Assembly (NCBI GenBank): GCA_947456005.1
Contig: CANGRP010000114.1
Span: 1 to 8,183, forward strand
Direction of reading: 5' to 3'
Source: Caulobacteraceae bacterium
GTDB taxonomy: Bacteria > Pseudomonadota > Alphaproteobacteria > Caulobacterales > Caulobacteraceae
DNA: 8,183 nucleotides
The position numbers were made by a program, and so were the translations under genes. This document shows positions 1 through 6,639 of the stretch, piece by piece (within the stretch, counting starts at the first letter, position 1; every line of letters starts with the position of its first letter). The notes under the pieces were generated by a model, which was given only the letters and a program-made list of their open reading frames with translations, was not told the origin of the DNA and made no database searches.

Positions 1-22
1 AGTCACGGGTGGAGACAGCCAT
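1..22 (-). CDS. rplR: 50S ribosomal protein L18, N-terminal fragment (cut by window edge)
   Basis: Only the first seven codons are inside the window, reading MAVSTRD from an ATG at 22-20. L18 binds 5S rRNA and helps dock it in the central protuberance of the 50S subunit. The identification rests mainly on position: in the spc operon rplR follows rplF, and here the ATG lies three bases after the rplF stop codon. A purine-rich stretch at the end of rplF (the lysine codons before its stop) can act as the ribosome binding site. The visible peptide resembles the start of alphaproteobacterial L18, but seven residues cannot prove it. Confidence 0.72.
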
Positions 23-25
23 GGC

Positions 26-559
26 CTACTTCTTCTTGCCTTCCTTGCGACGGACCTTTTCGCCGAGATAGCGAACACCCTTGCCCTTGTAGGGCTCCGG
101 CGGGCGGATCCGACGAATGCGTGCGGCGACCTCGCCGACCGCCTGCTTGTCGATGCCGCTGATCCTGATTTCGGTCTGTTTGGGAACCGCGAAGGCGATC
201 CCCTCGGGCGGCGGGACATCAACCTCGTGGCTGAAGCCGAGCTGCATGTTCAGGGCTTCGCCCTTCATCTGGGCCCTGTAACCCACGCCGACCAGCTCGA
301 GCGTCTGCTCGTAGCCGGCGGAGACGCCGACGACCATGTTGTTCACCAGGGTGCGCGAGAGGCCCCACATGGCCTGGGCGCGGGTGGACTCCACGCGCTT
401 GGCCACGACGAGATCTGCACCTTCCTGACGAAGCTCGATCTCTTCCGGCAGCGTCCAGGACAGCTGACCCTTCGGGCCCCTCACCGTCAGGGTCTGACCG
501 TTGATGCTCGCCGTAACGCCTGCGGGCGTGGGAACCGCCTTCTTTCCAATCCGGGACAT
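26..559 (-). CDS. rplF: 50S ribosomal protein L6
   Basis: L6 is a 50S protein near the factor-binding site, contacting 23S rRNA close to the sarcin-ricin loop. The 177-residue product matches the usual bacterial length. It starts MSRIGKKAV, the standard L6 N-terminus, and ends with the conserved basic segment around residues 155-177 (PEPYKGKGVRYLGEKVRRKE then lysines). The family has two similar alpha/beta domains, consistent with this length. The ATG lies one base after the rpsH stop codon (TGACATG) and only a weak Shine-Dalgarno is visible in the end of rpsH, so translation is probably coupled to rpsH. No anomalies seen. Confidence 0.98.
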   Translation of the reverse strand: MSRIGKKAVPTPAGVTASINGQTLTVRGPKGQLSWTLPEEIELRQEGADLVVAKRVESTRAQAMWGLSRTLVNNMVVGVSAGYEQTLELVGVGYRAQMKGEALNMQLGFSHEVDVPPPEGIAFAVPKQTEIRISGIDKQAVGEVAARIRRIRPPEPYKGKGVRYLGEKVRRKEGKKK

Positions 560-560
560 G

Positions 561-956
561 TCAGTACACCCGCAGCAGGACTTCGCCGCCCACGTTGGCG
601 TCGCGCGCCGCCGCGTCGGACATGACGCCCTTGGGCGTCGATAGGACCGAGATGCCCAGGCCGTTCTTGATCGGCTTCAGGTCCGCGATCGACGAGTAGA
701 CCCGGCGACCGGGCTTCGAGACCCGCCGGATCTCGACGATCACAGGGCGGCCGTCGAAGTACTTCAGCTCGATCTCGAACTCGGGGAAGGCGCCAGGCTT
801 TTCCACGAGCTGGTAGCCGCGGATATAGCCCTCCTCGGCCAGCACGTCGAGCACGCGGGCGCGCATCTTCGAGGCCGGGCAGGAGACCTTCGAACGTCCG
901 CGGGTCGCGGCGTTCTTGATACGGGCGATCATATCGCCGACGGGGTCGTTCACCAT
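561..956 (-). CDS. rpsH: 30S ribosomal protein S8
   Basis: S8 is a primary 16S rRNA-binding protein that nucleates the central domain of the 30S subunit. In E. coli it also represses translation of the spc operon by binding the mRNA near rplE; whether that control exists here is unknown. The product has 131 residues, close to the E. coli length. It begins with the conserved DPVGDMIARIKNA segment and has the C-terminal signature STPKGVMSD at about 106-114 followed by GGEVLLRVY. A strong Shine-Dalgarno GGAGGG begins directly after the rpsN stop codon and ends four bases before the ATG, which supports this start. Confidence 0.98.
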   Translation of the reverse strand: MVNDPVGDMIARIKNAATRGRSKVSCPASKMRARVLDVLAEEGYIRGYQLVEKPGAFPEFEIELKYFDGRPVIVEIRRVSKPGRRVYSSIADLKPIKNGLGISVLSTPKGVMSDAAARDANVGGEVLLRVY

Positions 957-966
957 GGGACCCTCC

Positions 967-1272
967 TCACCAGCTCGACTTCACGAGGCCAGGAATCTGG
1001 CCCTGGGAGCCGAGCTCGCGCAGGGCGATCCGGCTCATCTTCAGCTTACGGTAGTAGGCGCGCGGACGCCCCGTGACCTCGCAACGATTGCGGATGCGGG
1101 TCTTGGACGAACTGCGCGGAAGCTCTGCGAGCTTGAGACGCGCCTCGAAGCGGTCCTCAAGCGGCAGGCTCTCGTCATTGGCGATCGCCTTGAGCGCCTC
1201 ACGGCGCGCGGCGTAGCGCTGGACGAGAACCTTGACCTTCTCGTTACGGTTGACGGCGCTCTTCTTGGCCAT
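967..1272 (-). CDS. rpsN: 30S ribosomal protein S14 (long, zinc-free form)
   Basis: S14 sits in the head of the 30S subunit next to S3, S10 and S19. The product is 101 residues, the length of the long zinc-independent class, and it has a single cysteine (C64) rather than the two CxxC pairs of the short zinc-binding class. The C-terminal block RNRCEVTGRPRAYYRK (about 61-76) and the ending GLVKSSW are diagnostic. The 21-base gap before it, the largest between genes in the run, holds a purine-rich ribosome binding site (GGAAGGAAAGG). The gene order rplE-rpsN-rpsH is the standard spc order. Confidence 0.98.
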   Translation of the reverse strand: MAKKSAVNRNEKVKVLVQRYAARREALKAIANDESLPLEDRFEARLKLAELPRSSSKTRIRNRCEVTGRPRAYYRKLKMSRIALRELGSQGQIPGLVKSSW

Positions 1273-1293
1273 GTTACCTTTCCTTCCCGTCCC

Positions 1294-1851
1294 TTAGGCG
1301 TTGAACGGGAACTGGAATTCCCGAAGAAGCTGGCGTGCTTCCTCGTCGGTCTTCGCAGTCGTGGCGACGATGATATCCATGCCCCACAGTTGATCGATCT
1401 GGTCGTAGTTGATCTCCGGGAACACAATGTGTTCCTTCAGACCCATGGCGTAGTTGCCGCGACCGTCGAAAGACGTGGGCTTCAAGCCCCTGAAGTCCTT
1501 CACCCGCGGCAGTGCGATGGTGACCAGACGGTCCAGGAACTCGTACATGCGGTCCTTGCGCAGGGTGACCTTGGCGCCAATCACCATGCCTTCGCGCAGC
1601 TTGAAGCCGGCGATGGAGTTGCGGGCCTTGGTGGGAACCGGCTTCTGGCCGGCGATCCGGGTCAGGTCGCCAATGGCGGCCTGGACCTTCTTGGAGTCAC
1701 CGACGGCCTCTCCGATCCCCATGTTCAGGACGATCTTGTCCAGACGCGGGATCTGCATCTCGTTGGTGTAGCCGAACTTCTCCTTCATCGCCGCGCGGAT
1801 GCGCTGGCGATACTCGGTCTTCAGCCGCGGCTCATAAGCTTGCTCAGCCAT
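1294..1851 (-). CDS. rplE: 50S ribosomal protein L5
   Basis: L5 binds 5S rRNA in the central protuberance and contacts P-site tRNA and the 30S head. I place the start at the ATG at 1851-1849, giving 185 residues beginning MAEQAYEPRLKTEY. The open frame continues 47 codons upstream, but that part lies inside rplX in another frame, has no L5 similarity, and would make the protein far longer than the usual 178-187 residues. With this start the gene overlaps rplX by eight bases (ATGGCTGA). Conserved L5 segments are LDKIVLNMGIGEA near residue 40 and GQKPVPTKARNSIAGFKLR around 68-86. Confidence 0.97.
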   Translation of the reverse strand: MAEQAYEPRLKTEYRQRIRAAMKEKFGYTNEMQIPRLDKIVLNMGIGEAVGDSKKVQAAIGDLTRIAGQKPVPTKARNSIAGFKLREGMVIGAKVTLRKDRMYEFLDRLVTIALPRVKDFRGLKPTSFDGRGNYAMGLKEHIVFPEINYDQIDQLWGMDIIVATTAKTDEEARQLLREFQFPFNA

Positions 1852-2158
1852 TGATGACCTCGCCGGTGGTCTTGGCCACACGGACCTTCTTGCCGTCGTC
1901 GACCCGGAAACCGACGCGGGTCGGCTTACCCTGGGAGTCGACGATGGCGACGTTGGAGACATGCAGGGCGGCCTCGCGGGTGCGAATGCCACCCTGAGGA
2001 TCTGCCTGGGTGGGGCGGGTATGCCGCTGGATCATGTTGATCCCCTGGACGAGCACGCGCTCCTCCTTCGGCATGACCTTCAAGACTGAGCCCTGGCGGC
2101 CCTTGTCCTTGCCGGTCAGGACCACGACGCGGTCCCCCTTCTTGATCTTAGCGGCCAT
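1844..2158 (-). CDS. rplX: 50S ribosomal protein L24
   Basis: L24 is an assembly-initiator protein that binds domain I of 23S rRNA near the exit tunnel. The 104-residue product matches the bacterial family length. A KOW motif is visible near the N-terminus (KIKKGDRVVVLTGKDKGRQG, residues 4-23), and the segment GINMIQRHTRP follows at 39-49. Its ATG shares one base with the rplN stop codon (TAATG), and its own end overlaps the rplE start by eight bases, so all three genes are probably translationally coupled. Confidence 0.98.
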   Translation of the reverse strand: MAAKIKKGDRVVVLTGKDKGRQGSVLKVMPKEERVLVQGINMIQRHTRPTQADPQGGIRTREAALHVSNVAIVDSQGKPTRVGFRVDDGKKVRVAKTTGEVING

Positions 2159-2526
2159 TACAGCACCTCGGGAGCGAGGGAGATGATCTTCATGTGGTTC
2201 TTCGCGCGAAGTTCACGCGGAACCGGCCCGAAAATACGGGTGCCGATCGGCTCGCTCTGCTTGTTAACGATCACCGCGGCGTTGCGGTCGAAGCGGATCA
2301 ACGACCCGTCCTTCCGCTTGATGGCCTGCGAGGTCCGGACGACGATGGCCTGAAGCACATCGCCCTTCTTCACGCGACCACGCGGGATGGCTTCCTTCAC
2401 CGACACGACGATCTTGTCGCCCACGCCGGCGTAACGACGGCCAGCGCCGCCAAGGACCTTGATGCACATGACACGGCGGGCGCCGGAATTGTCAGCCACG
2501 TCGAGGTTGGTCTGCATCTGGATCAT
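2158..2526 (-). CDS. rplN: 50S ribosomal protein L14
   Basis: L14 is a highly conserved 50S protein that forms an intersubunit bridge with 16S rRNA and contacts L19. The product is 122 residues, one short of E. coli. Family signatures seen are MIQMQTNLDVADNSGARRVM at the N-terminus and RIFGPVPRELRAKNHMKIISLAPEVL near the C-terminus. A clear Shine-Dalgarno GGGAGG at 2534-2539 lies seven bases before the ATG, in a 13-base gap after rpsQ. In E. coli this gene opens the separate spc operon; here I see no terminator before it, so S10 and spc look continuous. Confidence 0.98.
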   Translation of the reverse strand: MIQMQTNLDVADNSGARRVMCIKVLGGAGRRYAGVGDKIVVSVKEAIPRGRVKKGDVLQAIVVRTSQAIKRKDGSLIRFDRNAAVIVNKQSEPIGTRIFGPVPRELRAKNHMKIISLAPEVL

Positions 2527-2539
2527 GGATCAGCCTCCC

Positions 2540-2791
2540 TCAGGACGCCTGCGAAGCGGCTGCCTTAGGCAGGACTTCCCAGGTCTTGGTCTTGGAGCGC
2601 GGAGCGCACTCGATGATGCGGGCGATCTCGCCCGCCTGATAGGTGTTGGCCTCGTCGTGGGCGTGGTACTTCTTGGACCGGCGGACAGGCTTCTTGAGCA
2701 CCGGGTGCAGGAAGGTCCGCTCGACCTTCACCACCACCGTCTTGTCGCCCTTGTCGGAGACCACGACGCCTTCAAGAATGCGTTTCGGCAT
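2540..2791 (-). CDS. rpsQ: 30S ribosomal protein S17
   Basis: S17 is an early-binding 30S protein with an OB fold that contacts the 5' and central domains of 16S rRNA. The 83-residue length matches the family. Recognisable blocks are RILEGVVVSDKGDKTVVVKVER at the N-terminus, then the HPVLKKPVRRSKKYHAHDE segment, and ECAPRSKTKTWEVL near the end. The final residues (about 75-83) are alanine/serine-rich and variable, which is usual. The ribosome binding site GGGAG overlaps the rpmC stop codon (TAGGGAG), eight bases from the ATG. Confidence 0.98.
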   Translation of the reverse strand: MPKRILEGVVVSDKGDKTVVVKVERTFLHPVLKKPVRRSKKYHAHDEANTYQAGEIARIIECAPRSKTKTWEVLPKAAASQAS

Positions 2792-2802
2792 GTTCGTACT
2801 CC

Positions 2803-2997
2803 CTAGGCCGTGGCCTGGCGGCTGCGCAGGACGGTCTTGATCCGGGCGATATCCTTGCGGATCTCGCCGGCGCGATGGGTCTTCTCGACCTGACCTGTGG
2901 CCGCCTGGAAGCGCAGGTTGAACTGCTCCTTCTTCAGGTTCAGCAGGTTCTCGGCGAGCTGGTCGGGGGTCATGATCCTAAGGTCTTCAGTCTTCAT
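2803..2997 (-). CDS. rpmC: 50S ribosomal protein L29
   Basis: L29 is a small two-helix protein at the rim of the polypeptide exit tunnel beside L23, where it helps dock chaperones and targeting factors. I use the ATG at 2997-2995, giving 64 residues (MKTEDLRIMTPDQL...), the normal length. A GTG one codon upstream (3000) is in frame and could also serve, which would add one methionine. The signature KKEQFNLRFQAATGQ falls around residues 22-37. The ATG shares one base with the rplP stop codon (TGATG), implying coupling to rplP. Confidence 0.96.
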   Translation of the reverse strand: MKTEDLRIMTPDQLAENLLNLKKEQFNLRFQAATGQVEKTHRAGEIRKDIARIKTVLRSRQATA

Positions 2998-3425
2998 CAC
3001 GCGTGCTCCGCGACGGCGTCGATGCGGGTGACGATACGGGTCTTCACCGGCAGCTTGGCGGCGCCGAGACGCAGCGCCTCACGGGCGATGTCGTCCGGGA
3101 CCCCGTCGATCTCGAACATGATCCGGCCGGGATGAACCCGGGCGGCCCAGTATTCCACCGAGCCCTTGCCCTTACCCATCCGCACTTCGGCCGGCTTGTC
3201 GGTCACCGGAACGTCCGGGAAGATCCGGATCCAGACCCGGCCCTGGCGCTTCATCTGGCGGGTGATCGCCCGACGGGCCGCCTCGATCTGCCGGGCGGTG
3301 ATCCGCTCAGGCTCGACCGACTTCAGGCCATAGGAGCCGAAGTTCAGCGTAAAGCCGCCCTTGGCCGTCCCATGGATCTTGCCCTTGAACTGCTTGCGGT
3401 ACTTTGTCTTCTTCGGGGAAAGCAT
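2997..3425 (-). CDS. rplP: 50S ribosomal protein L16
   Basis: L16 is needed late in 50S assembly and helps organise the A-site region and the peptidyl transferase centre. The product has 142 residues, slightly longer than the 136 of E. coli because of a few C-terminal residues. Visible signatures are MLSPKKTKYRKQFKGK at the start, and VTDKPAEVRMGKGKGSVEYW at about 74-93. Arg82 in that block aligns with the E. coli arginine that is hydroxylated by RoxA/YcfD; whether it is modified here cannot be read from sequence. A short AAGAG ribosome binding site overlaps the rpsC stop codon. Confidence 0.98.
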   Translation of the reverse strand: MLSPKKTKYRKQFKGKIHGTAKGGFTLNFGSYGLKSVEPERITARQIEAARRAITRQMKRQGRVWIRIFPDVPVTDKPAEVRMGKGKGSVEYWAARVHPGRIMFEIDGVPDDIAREALRLGAAKLPVKTRIVTRIDAVAEHA

Positions 3426-3434
3426 GGCTGTCTC

Positions 3435-4196
3435 TTAGGCTCCCGCGGTCTCGCGGCGGTCGCGGCGCGGCCCCCGGTCCGGACGATCGCCGGAACGTTC
3501 GCGGCCGCCACCCTCGCCGGCCGGGCCGGACTCTGAGGCCAGGCGCTTGTCCATGGCCATGGGATCGTGCTCCAGGACCTCGCCCTTGAAGACCCACACC
3601 TTCACGCCGATGATGCCGTAGGTCGTCTTCGCCTCGGCGAAACCGAAGTCCATGTCAGCACGGAGGGTGTGCAGCGGCACGCGGCCTTCCTTGTACCATT
3701 CCATACGGGCGATCTCGGCCCCGCCAAGGCGCCCGGAGACGTTGATGCGGATGCCCTTTGCGCCCAGACGCATGGCCGACTGCATCGAGCGCTTCATGGC
3801 GCGGCGAAAGGCGATCCGGCGCTCAAGCTGCGAGGTGATATTCTCGGCGATCAACTGTGCGTCGGCCTCGGGCTTGCGGATCTCGACGATGTTGAGGTGA
3901 ACCTCGCCGCCGGTGATCGCCGCCACATCCTTGCGCAGCTTCTCGATGTCCGCGCCCTTCTTGCCGATGATCACGCCGGGGCGTGCGGCATAGATGGTGA
4001 TCCGGCACTTCTTGTGCGGCCGTTCGATGATGATCCGGCTGACGCCCGCCTGATACAGACGCTTCTTCAGCTCCGCCCGGACCTTCAGGTCCTCGTGAAG
4101 CAGGCGCCCATAGTCCGCGCCGTCGGCGAACCAGCGGCTGTCCCAGGTGCGGTTGACGCCGAGGCGAAGCCCGACAGGATTGACTTTCTGACCCAT
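3435..4196 (-). CDS. rpsC: 30S ribosomal protein S3, with charged C-terminal extension
   Basis: S3 lies in the 30S head at the mRNA entry channel and has helicase-related contacts with mRNA. The N-terminus MGQKVNPVGLRLG and the KH-domain loop GKKG at residues 78-81 (PGVIIGKKGADIEKLR) identify it. The conserved C-terminal domain includes GRLGGAEIARMEWYKEGRVP (155-174) and ends near residue 216. It is 253 residues against 233 in E. coli; residues about 217-253 are a low-complexity Gly/Arg/Glu/Asp/Pro tail. The coding of the tail is in frame and runs cleanly to TAA, with no sign of frameshift. The ATG shares one base with the rplV stop (TGATG). Confidence 0.98.
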   Translation of the reverse strand: MGQKVNPVGLRLGVNRTWDSRWFADGADYGRLLHEDLKVRAELKKRLYQAGVSRIIIERPHKKCRITIYAARPGVIIGKKGADIEKLRKDVAAITGGEVHLNIVEIRKPEADAQLIAENITSQLERRIAFRRAMKRSMQSAMRLGAKGIRINVSGRLGGAEIARMEWYKEGRVPLHTLRADMDFGFAEAKTTYGIIGVKVWVFKGEVLEHDPMAMDKRLASESGPAGEGGGRERSGDRPDRGPRRDRRETAGA

Positions 4197-4576
4197 CAGG
4201 CGGCCTCACCGAGTTCGCGGACCACGATGGTGATCTCGCTGAAAGGCTTCTGGATACGGGATGCGCGGCCGCGGGCGCGCGCCGCGAAACGCTTCATCAC
4301 CAGGTTCTTTCCCACGTAGGCCTCGGCGACGACCAGGGAGTCGATGTCGAGGTTGTGGTTGTTCTCAGCGTTCGAGATGGCCGAGTAGAGCGCCTTGCGC
4401 ACGTCGCGGGCGATCCGCTTGTGGCTGAACTCCAGCTCGTTGAGGGCCCGCTGGACCTTCAGGCCGCGGATCGACTGGGCCACCAGGTTCAGCTTGCGGG
4501 GGCTGACCCGCAGGGTGGTGGCCTTGGCCATGGCCTCAGCCGGCTTCAGGCGGCGGGGATTGGACGGCTTGGACAT
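4196..4576 (-). CDS. rplV: 50S ribosomal protein L22
   Basis: L22 lines the nascent-chain exit tunnel with a long beta-hairpin and binds all 23S rRNA domains. The product is 126 residues, about 16 longer than E. coli at the N-terminus. I keep the first ATG because the extension (MSKPSNPRRLKPAEA) resembles that of other alphaproteobacterial L22 proteins, and a purine-rich site (GAGGAAG) at the end of rpsS sits just before it; an internal ATG at 4531-4529 would give the short form. LRVSPRKLNLVA (22-33) and SAISNAENNHNLD (65-77) are family signatures, and the hairpin tip is near 95-112. Confidence 0.97.
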   Translation of the reverse strand: MSKPSNPRRLKPAEAMAKATTLRVSPRKLNLVAQSIRGLKVQRALNELEFSHKRIARDVRKALYSAISNAENNHNLDIDSLVVAEAYVGKNLVMKRFAARARGRASRIQKPFSEITIVVRELGEAA

Positions 4577-4578
4577 GC

Positions 4579-4857
4579 CTACTTCCTCTTCGCCTTCTTG
4601 TCCGCCGCATGACCCGGGAAATACCGGGTCGGGGCGAACTCACCGAGCTTCATGCCCACCATGTCCTCGGAGACGAGGACGGGCACGTGCTTCTGGCCGT
4701 TATGGACGCCGAAGGTCAGGCCGACGAATTGCGGCATGATGGTCGAGCGGCGCGACCAGGTCTTGATGACGTCCTTGCGGCCGGAGACCTGCGCGGCCTC
4801 CGCCTTCTTGAGCAGGTAACCGTCGACAAACGGTCCTTTCCAGACGGAACGGGTCAT
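4579..4857 (-). CDS. rpsS: 30S ribosomal protein S19
   Basis: S19 is in the 30S head, forms a complex with S13 and contacts 50S in an intersubunit bridge. The 92-residue product has the expected length and signatures: MTRSVWKGPFVDGYLLKKAE at the N-terminus, the TWSRRSTIMPQFVGLT segment at about 33-48, and KLGEFAPTRYFPGHA (70-84) before a lysine-rich C-terminus. Three bases separate the ATG from the rplB stop codon (TGATCCATG), and two bases separate its stop from rplV, so it is tightly embedded in the operon. Confidence 0.98.
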   Translation of the reverse strand: MTRSVWKGPFVDGYLLKKAEAAQVSGRKDVIKTWSRRSTIMPQFVGLTFGVHNGQKHVPVLVSEDMVGMKLGEFAPTRYFPGHAADKKAKRK

Positions 4858-4860
4858 GGA

Positions 4861-5697
4861 TCAGCGAGCCTTCCGGGCGTGACGCGAGCGGATGATGAAC
4901 TTGTCCGTCGCCTTGTTGGTGCGGGTGCGCGACCCCTTGGTCGGCTTGCCCCAGGGCGTGACCGGATGCCGGCCGCCAGAGGTGCGGCCTTCGCCGCCGC
5001 CGTGCGGGTGGTCGACCGGGTTCATGGCGACGCCGCGGACGTGGGGACGACGCCCCTTGTGCCGCGAGCGACCGGCCTTGCCCAGGACCTCATTCATATG
5101 GTCTGGATTCGAGACCGCGCCCACGGTGGCCATGCAGCCGTCCGGAACCATGCGCAGCTCGCCAGAGTTCAGGCGGATCTGGGCATAGCCGGCGTCACGA
5201 CCGACCAGCTGGGCATAAGCCCCGGCCGAGCGGGCGATCTGGCCGCCCTTGAGGGGCTTCAGCTCGATGTTGTGAATGATTGAACCGATCGGCATGGCCC
5301 GCAGGGGCATGGCGTTGCCGGGCTTCACGTCGGCGCGCTCAGCGGCGATCACCTGGTCGCCCGCCTTCAGGCGCTGCGGGGCCAGGATGTAGGCCGCCTC
5401 CCCATCCGCATAGCGGATCAGGGCGATGAAGGCGGTGCGGTTCGGATCATACTCGATCCGCTCGACCGTGCCGACGACGTCAAACTTGCGGCGCTTGAAG
5501 TCCACCTTGCGATAAAGGCGCTTGGCGCCACCGCCGCGGAAGCGCACCGCAATGCGGCCGCCACCGCCCCGCCCGCCGGTCTTGGTCAGACCCTCGACGA
5601 GAGACTTCTCGGGGCGGCCCTTGTGGAGCTCGGACCGGTCGATCAGCACCAGGGTGCGGCGGCCGGGGGACGTCGGATTGTACTGCTTCAGAGCCAT
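4861..5697 (-). CDS. rplB: 50S ribosomal protein L2
   Basis: L2 is one of the largest and most conserved 50S proteins, required for subunit association and for peptidyl transferase activity. The product is 278 residues, close to E. coli (273). It begins MALKQYNPTSPGRR, has GGRGGGGRIAVRFRGGGAKR near residues 42-61, and carries the hallmark MNPVDHPHGGGEGRTSGG at about 225-242, which includes His230, the counterpart of the E. coli histidine (His229) near the catalytic centre. The end is basic and typical. The ATG is four bases after the rplW stop; no strong Shine-Dalgarno is seen, so coupling to rplW is likely. Confidence 0.99.
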   Translation of the reverse strand: MALKQYNPTSPGRRTLVLIDRSELHKGRPEKSLVEGLTKTGGRGGGGRIAVRFRGGGAKRLYRKVDFKRRKFDVVGTVERIEYDPNRTAFIALIRYADGEAAYILAPQRLKAGDQVIAAERADVKPGNAMPLRAMPIGSIIHNIELKPLKGGQIARSAGAYAQLVGRDAGYAQIRLNSGELRMVPDGCMATVGAVSNPDHMNEVLGKAGRSRHKGRRPHVRGVAMNPVDHPHGGGEGRTSGGRHPVTPWGKPTKGSRTRTNKATDKFIIRSRHARKAR

Positions 5698-5701
5698 CGG
5701 T

Positions 5702-6001
5702 TCAGAGCCCCGTGGTGATGTCGATGGACTGGCCTTCGGCCAGGGTCACGACAGCCTTCTTGACGTCGGAGCGACGACCTTCGCGGCCCCGGAAACGCTT
5801 GGTCTTGCCCTTCACATTGAGGGTGTTGACCTTGGTCACCGAGACCTTGAACAGCGCCTCGACGGCGGCTGCGATCTCGTCCTTGGTGGCGTCGCCGGCG
5901 ACGCGAAAGACGACCTTGTTCTGCTCGGAGAGCAGGGTGGCCTTCTCAGTGATCACCGGAGACAGGATGGTGTCGTAATGACGGGCGGAGGGCGTGGCCA
6001 T
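5702..6001 (-). CDS. rplW: 50S ribosomal protein L23
   Basis: L23 sits at the exit of the polypeptide tunnel and is the main ribosomal docking site for trigger factor and signal recognition particle. The product has 99 residues, matching the family. ILSPVITEKATLL (12-24) is the conserved N-terminal block, and VNTLNVKGKTKRFRGREGRR (58-77) is the rRNA-binding loop. The ATG shares one base with the rplD stop (TGATG), the same coupling arrangement used several times in this operon. Confidence 0.98.
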   Translation of the reverse strand: MATPSARHYDTILSPVITEKATLLSEQNKVVFRVAGDATKDEIAAAVEALFKVSVTKVNTLNVKGKTKRFRGREGRRSDVKKAVVTLAEGQSIDITTGL

Positions 6002-6639
6002 CAGGCGGCCTCCTTCTCGGCGAAGCGGGCGTTGATCGCCTCGACAGCGTCCTTGGTGAGGACGAGGGTCCGGCGACGCAGCACATCGTAGACGTTGAGG
6101 CCGGCGTTCGGCAGCACGTCCACATTCGGGATGTTGCGGGCGGCGAGGCGGAAGTTGCCGTCAACCTCGGGACCGGCGATGACCAGGGCGTTGACCAGGC
6201 CGATCTTGCCAAGCGTCGTGCGGAGCGCCGCCGTCTTGGCTTCCGGCAGGGCCAGGCTGTCGACCACCATGAGGTCGCCGGAGCGGGCCTTGGACGACAG
6301 GGCGTGCCGCAGGGCCAGGGCCCGGACCTTCTTGGGCAGATCAAAGGCGTGGCTGCGTACGACCGGCCCATGAGCCTTGGCGCCGCCCACGAACTGGGCC
6401 GCCCGGCGCGAACCGTGACGGGCGCCGCCAGTGCCCTTCTGCTTGTACATCTTCTTGCTGGTCCGGGAGACCTCGTTCCGGACCTGGATCTTGTGGGTCC
6501 CGGCGCGGCGCTTGGCCAGCTGCCAGGTCACGACCCGCTGAAGGATGTCCCCGCGAATCTCCTCGATCCCGAAGATGGCGTCGGACAGTTCGATCGAACC
6601 GCCCTTCCCGCCGTCGAGCTTGATGACGTCGAGTTTCAT
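6001..6639 (-). CDS. rplD: 50S ribosomal protein L4
   Basis: L4 binds 23S rRNA early in assembly and extends a loop into the exit tunnel. In E. coli and related gammaproteobacteria it also represses the S10 operon by acting on the leader RNA; that mechanism has not been shown from this sequence. The product is 212 residues. The long tunnel loop is clear at about 45-93, with KMYKQKGTGGARHGSRRA (63-80) and GGAKAHGP (85-92). The C-terminal half holds the family domain ending in DAVEAINARFAEKEAA. The ATG shares one base with the rplC stop (TAATG). Confidence 0.98.
   Translation of the reverse strand: MKLDVIKLDGGKGGSIELSDAIFGIEEIRGDILQRVVTWQLAKRRAGTHKIQVRNEVSRTSKKMYKQKGTGGARHGSRRAAQFVGGAKAHGPVVRSHAFDLPKKVRALALRHALSSKARSGDLMVVDSLALPEAKTAALRTTLGKIGLVNALVIAGPEVDGNFRLAARNIPNVDVLPNAGLNVYDVLRRRTLVLTKDAVEAINARFAEKEAA

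Noticed and set aside
916..1854. A 312-codon open frame on the plus strand opposite rpsN and rplE
   Set aside because: It is entirely antisense to two certain ribosomal protein genes, resembles no family I recognise, and is the kind of shadow frame expected from the strong GC third-position bias of the real genes.
1852..1992. A longer N-terminus for rplE
   Set aside because: The added 47 codons lie within rplX in another frame, have no L5 similarity and would exceed the family length; the ATG at 1851 gives the standard L5 start.
2527..2539. A separate spc promoter or terminator between rpsQ and rplN
   Set aside because: The gap is only 13 bases and holds just a Shine-Dalgarno; no hairpin or -35/-10 pair was seen, so S10 and spc appear continuous.
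3567..4319. A 250-codon open frame on the plus strand opposite rpsC and rplV
   Set aside because: It is antisense to conserved genes, with Leu/Asp/Ala/His-rich composition typical of GC-rich shadow translation; no ribosome binding site or promoter supports it.
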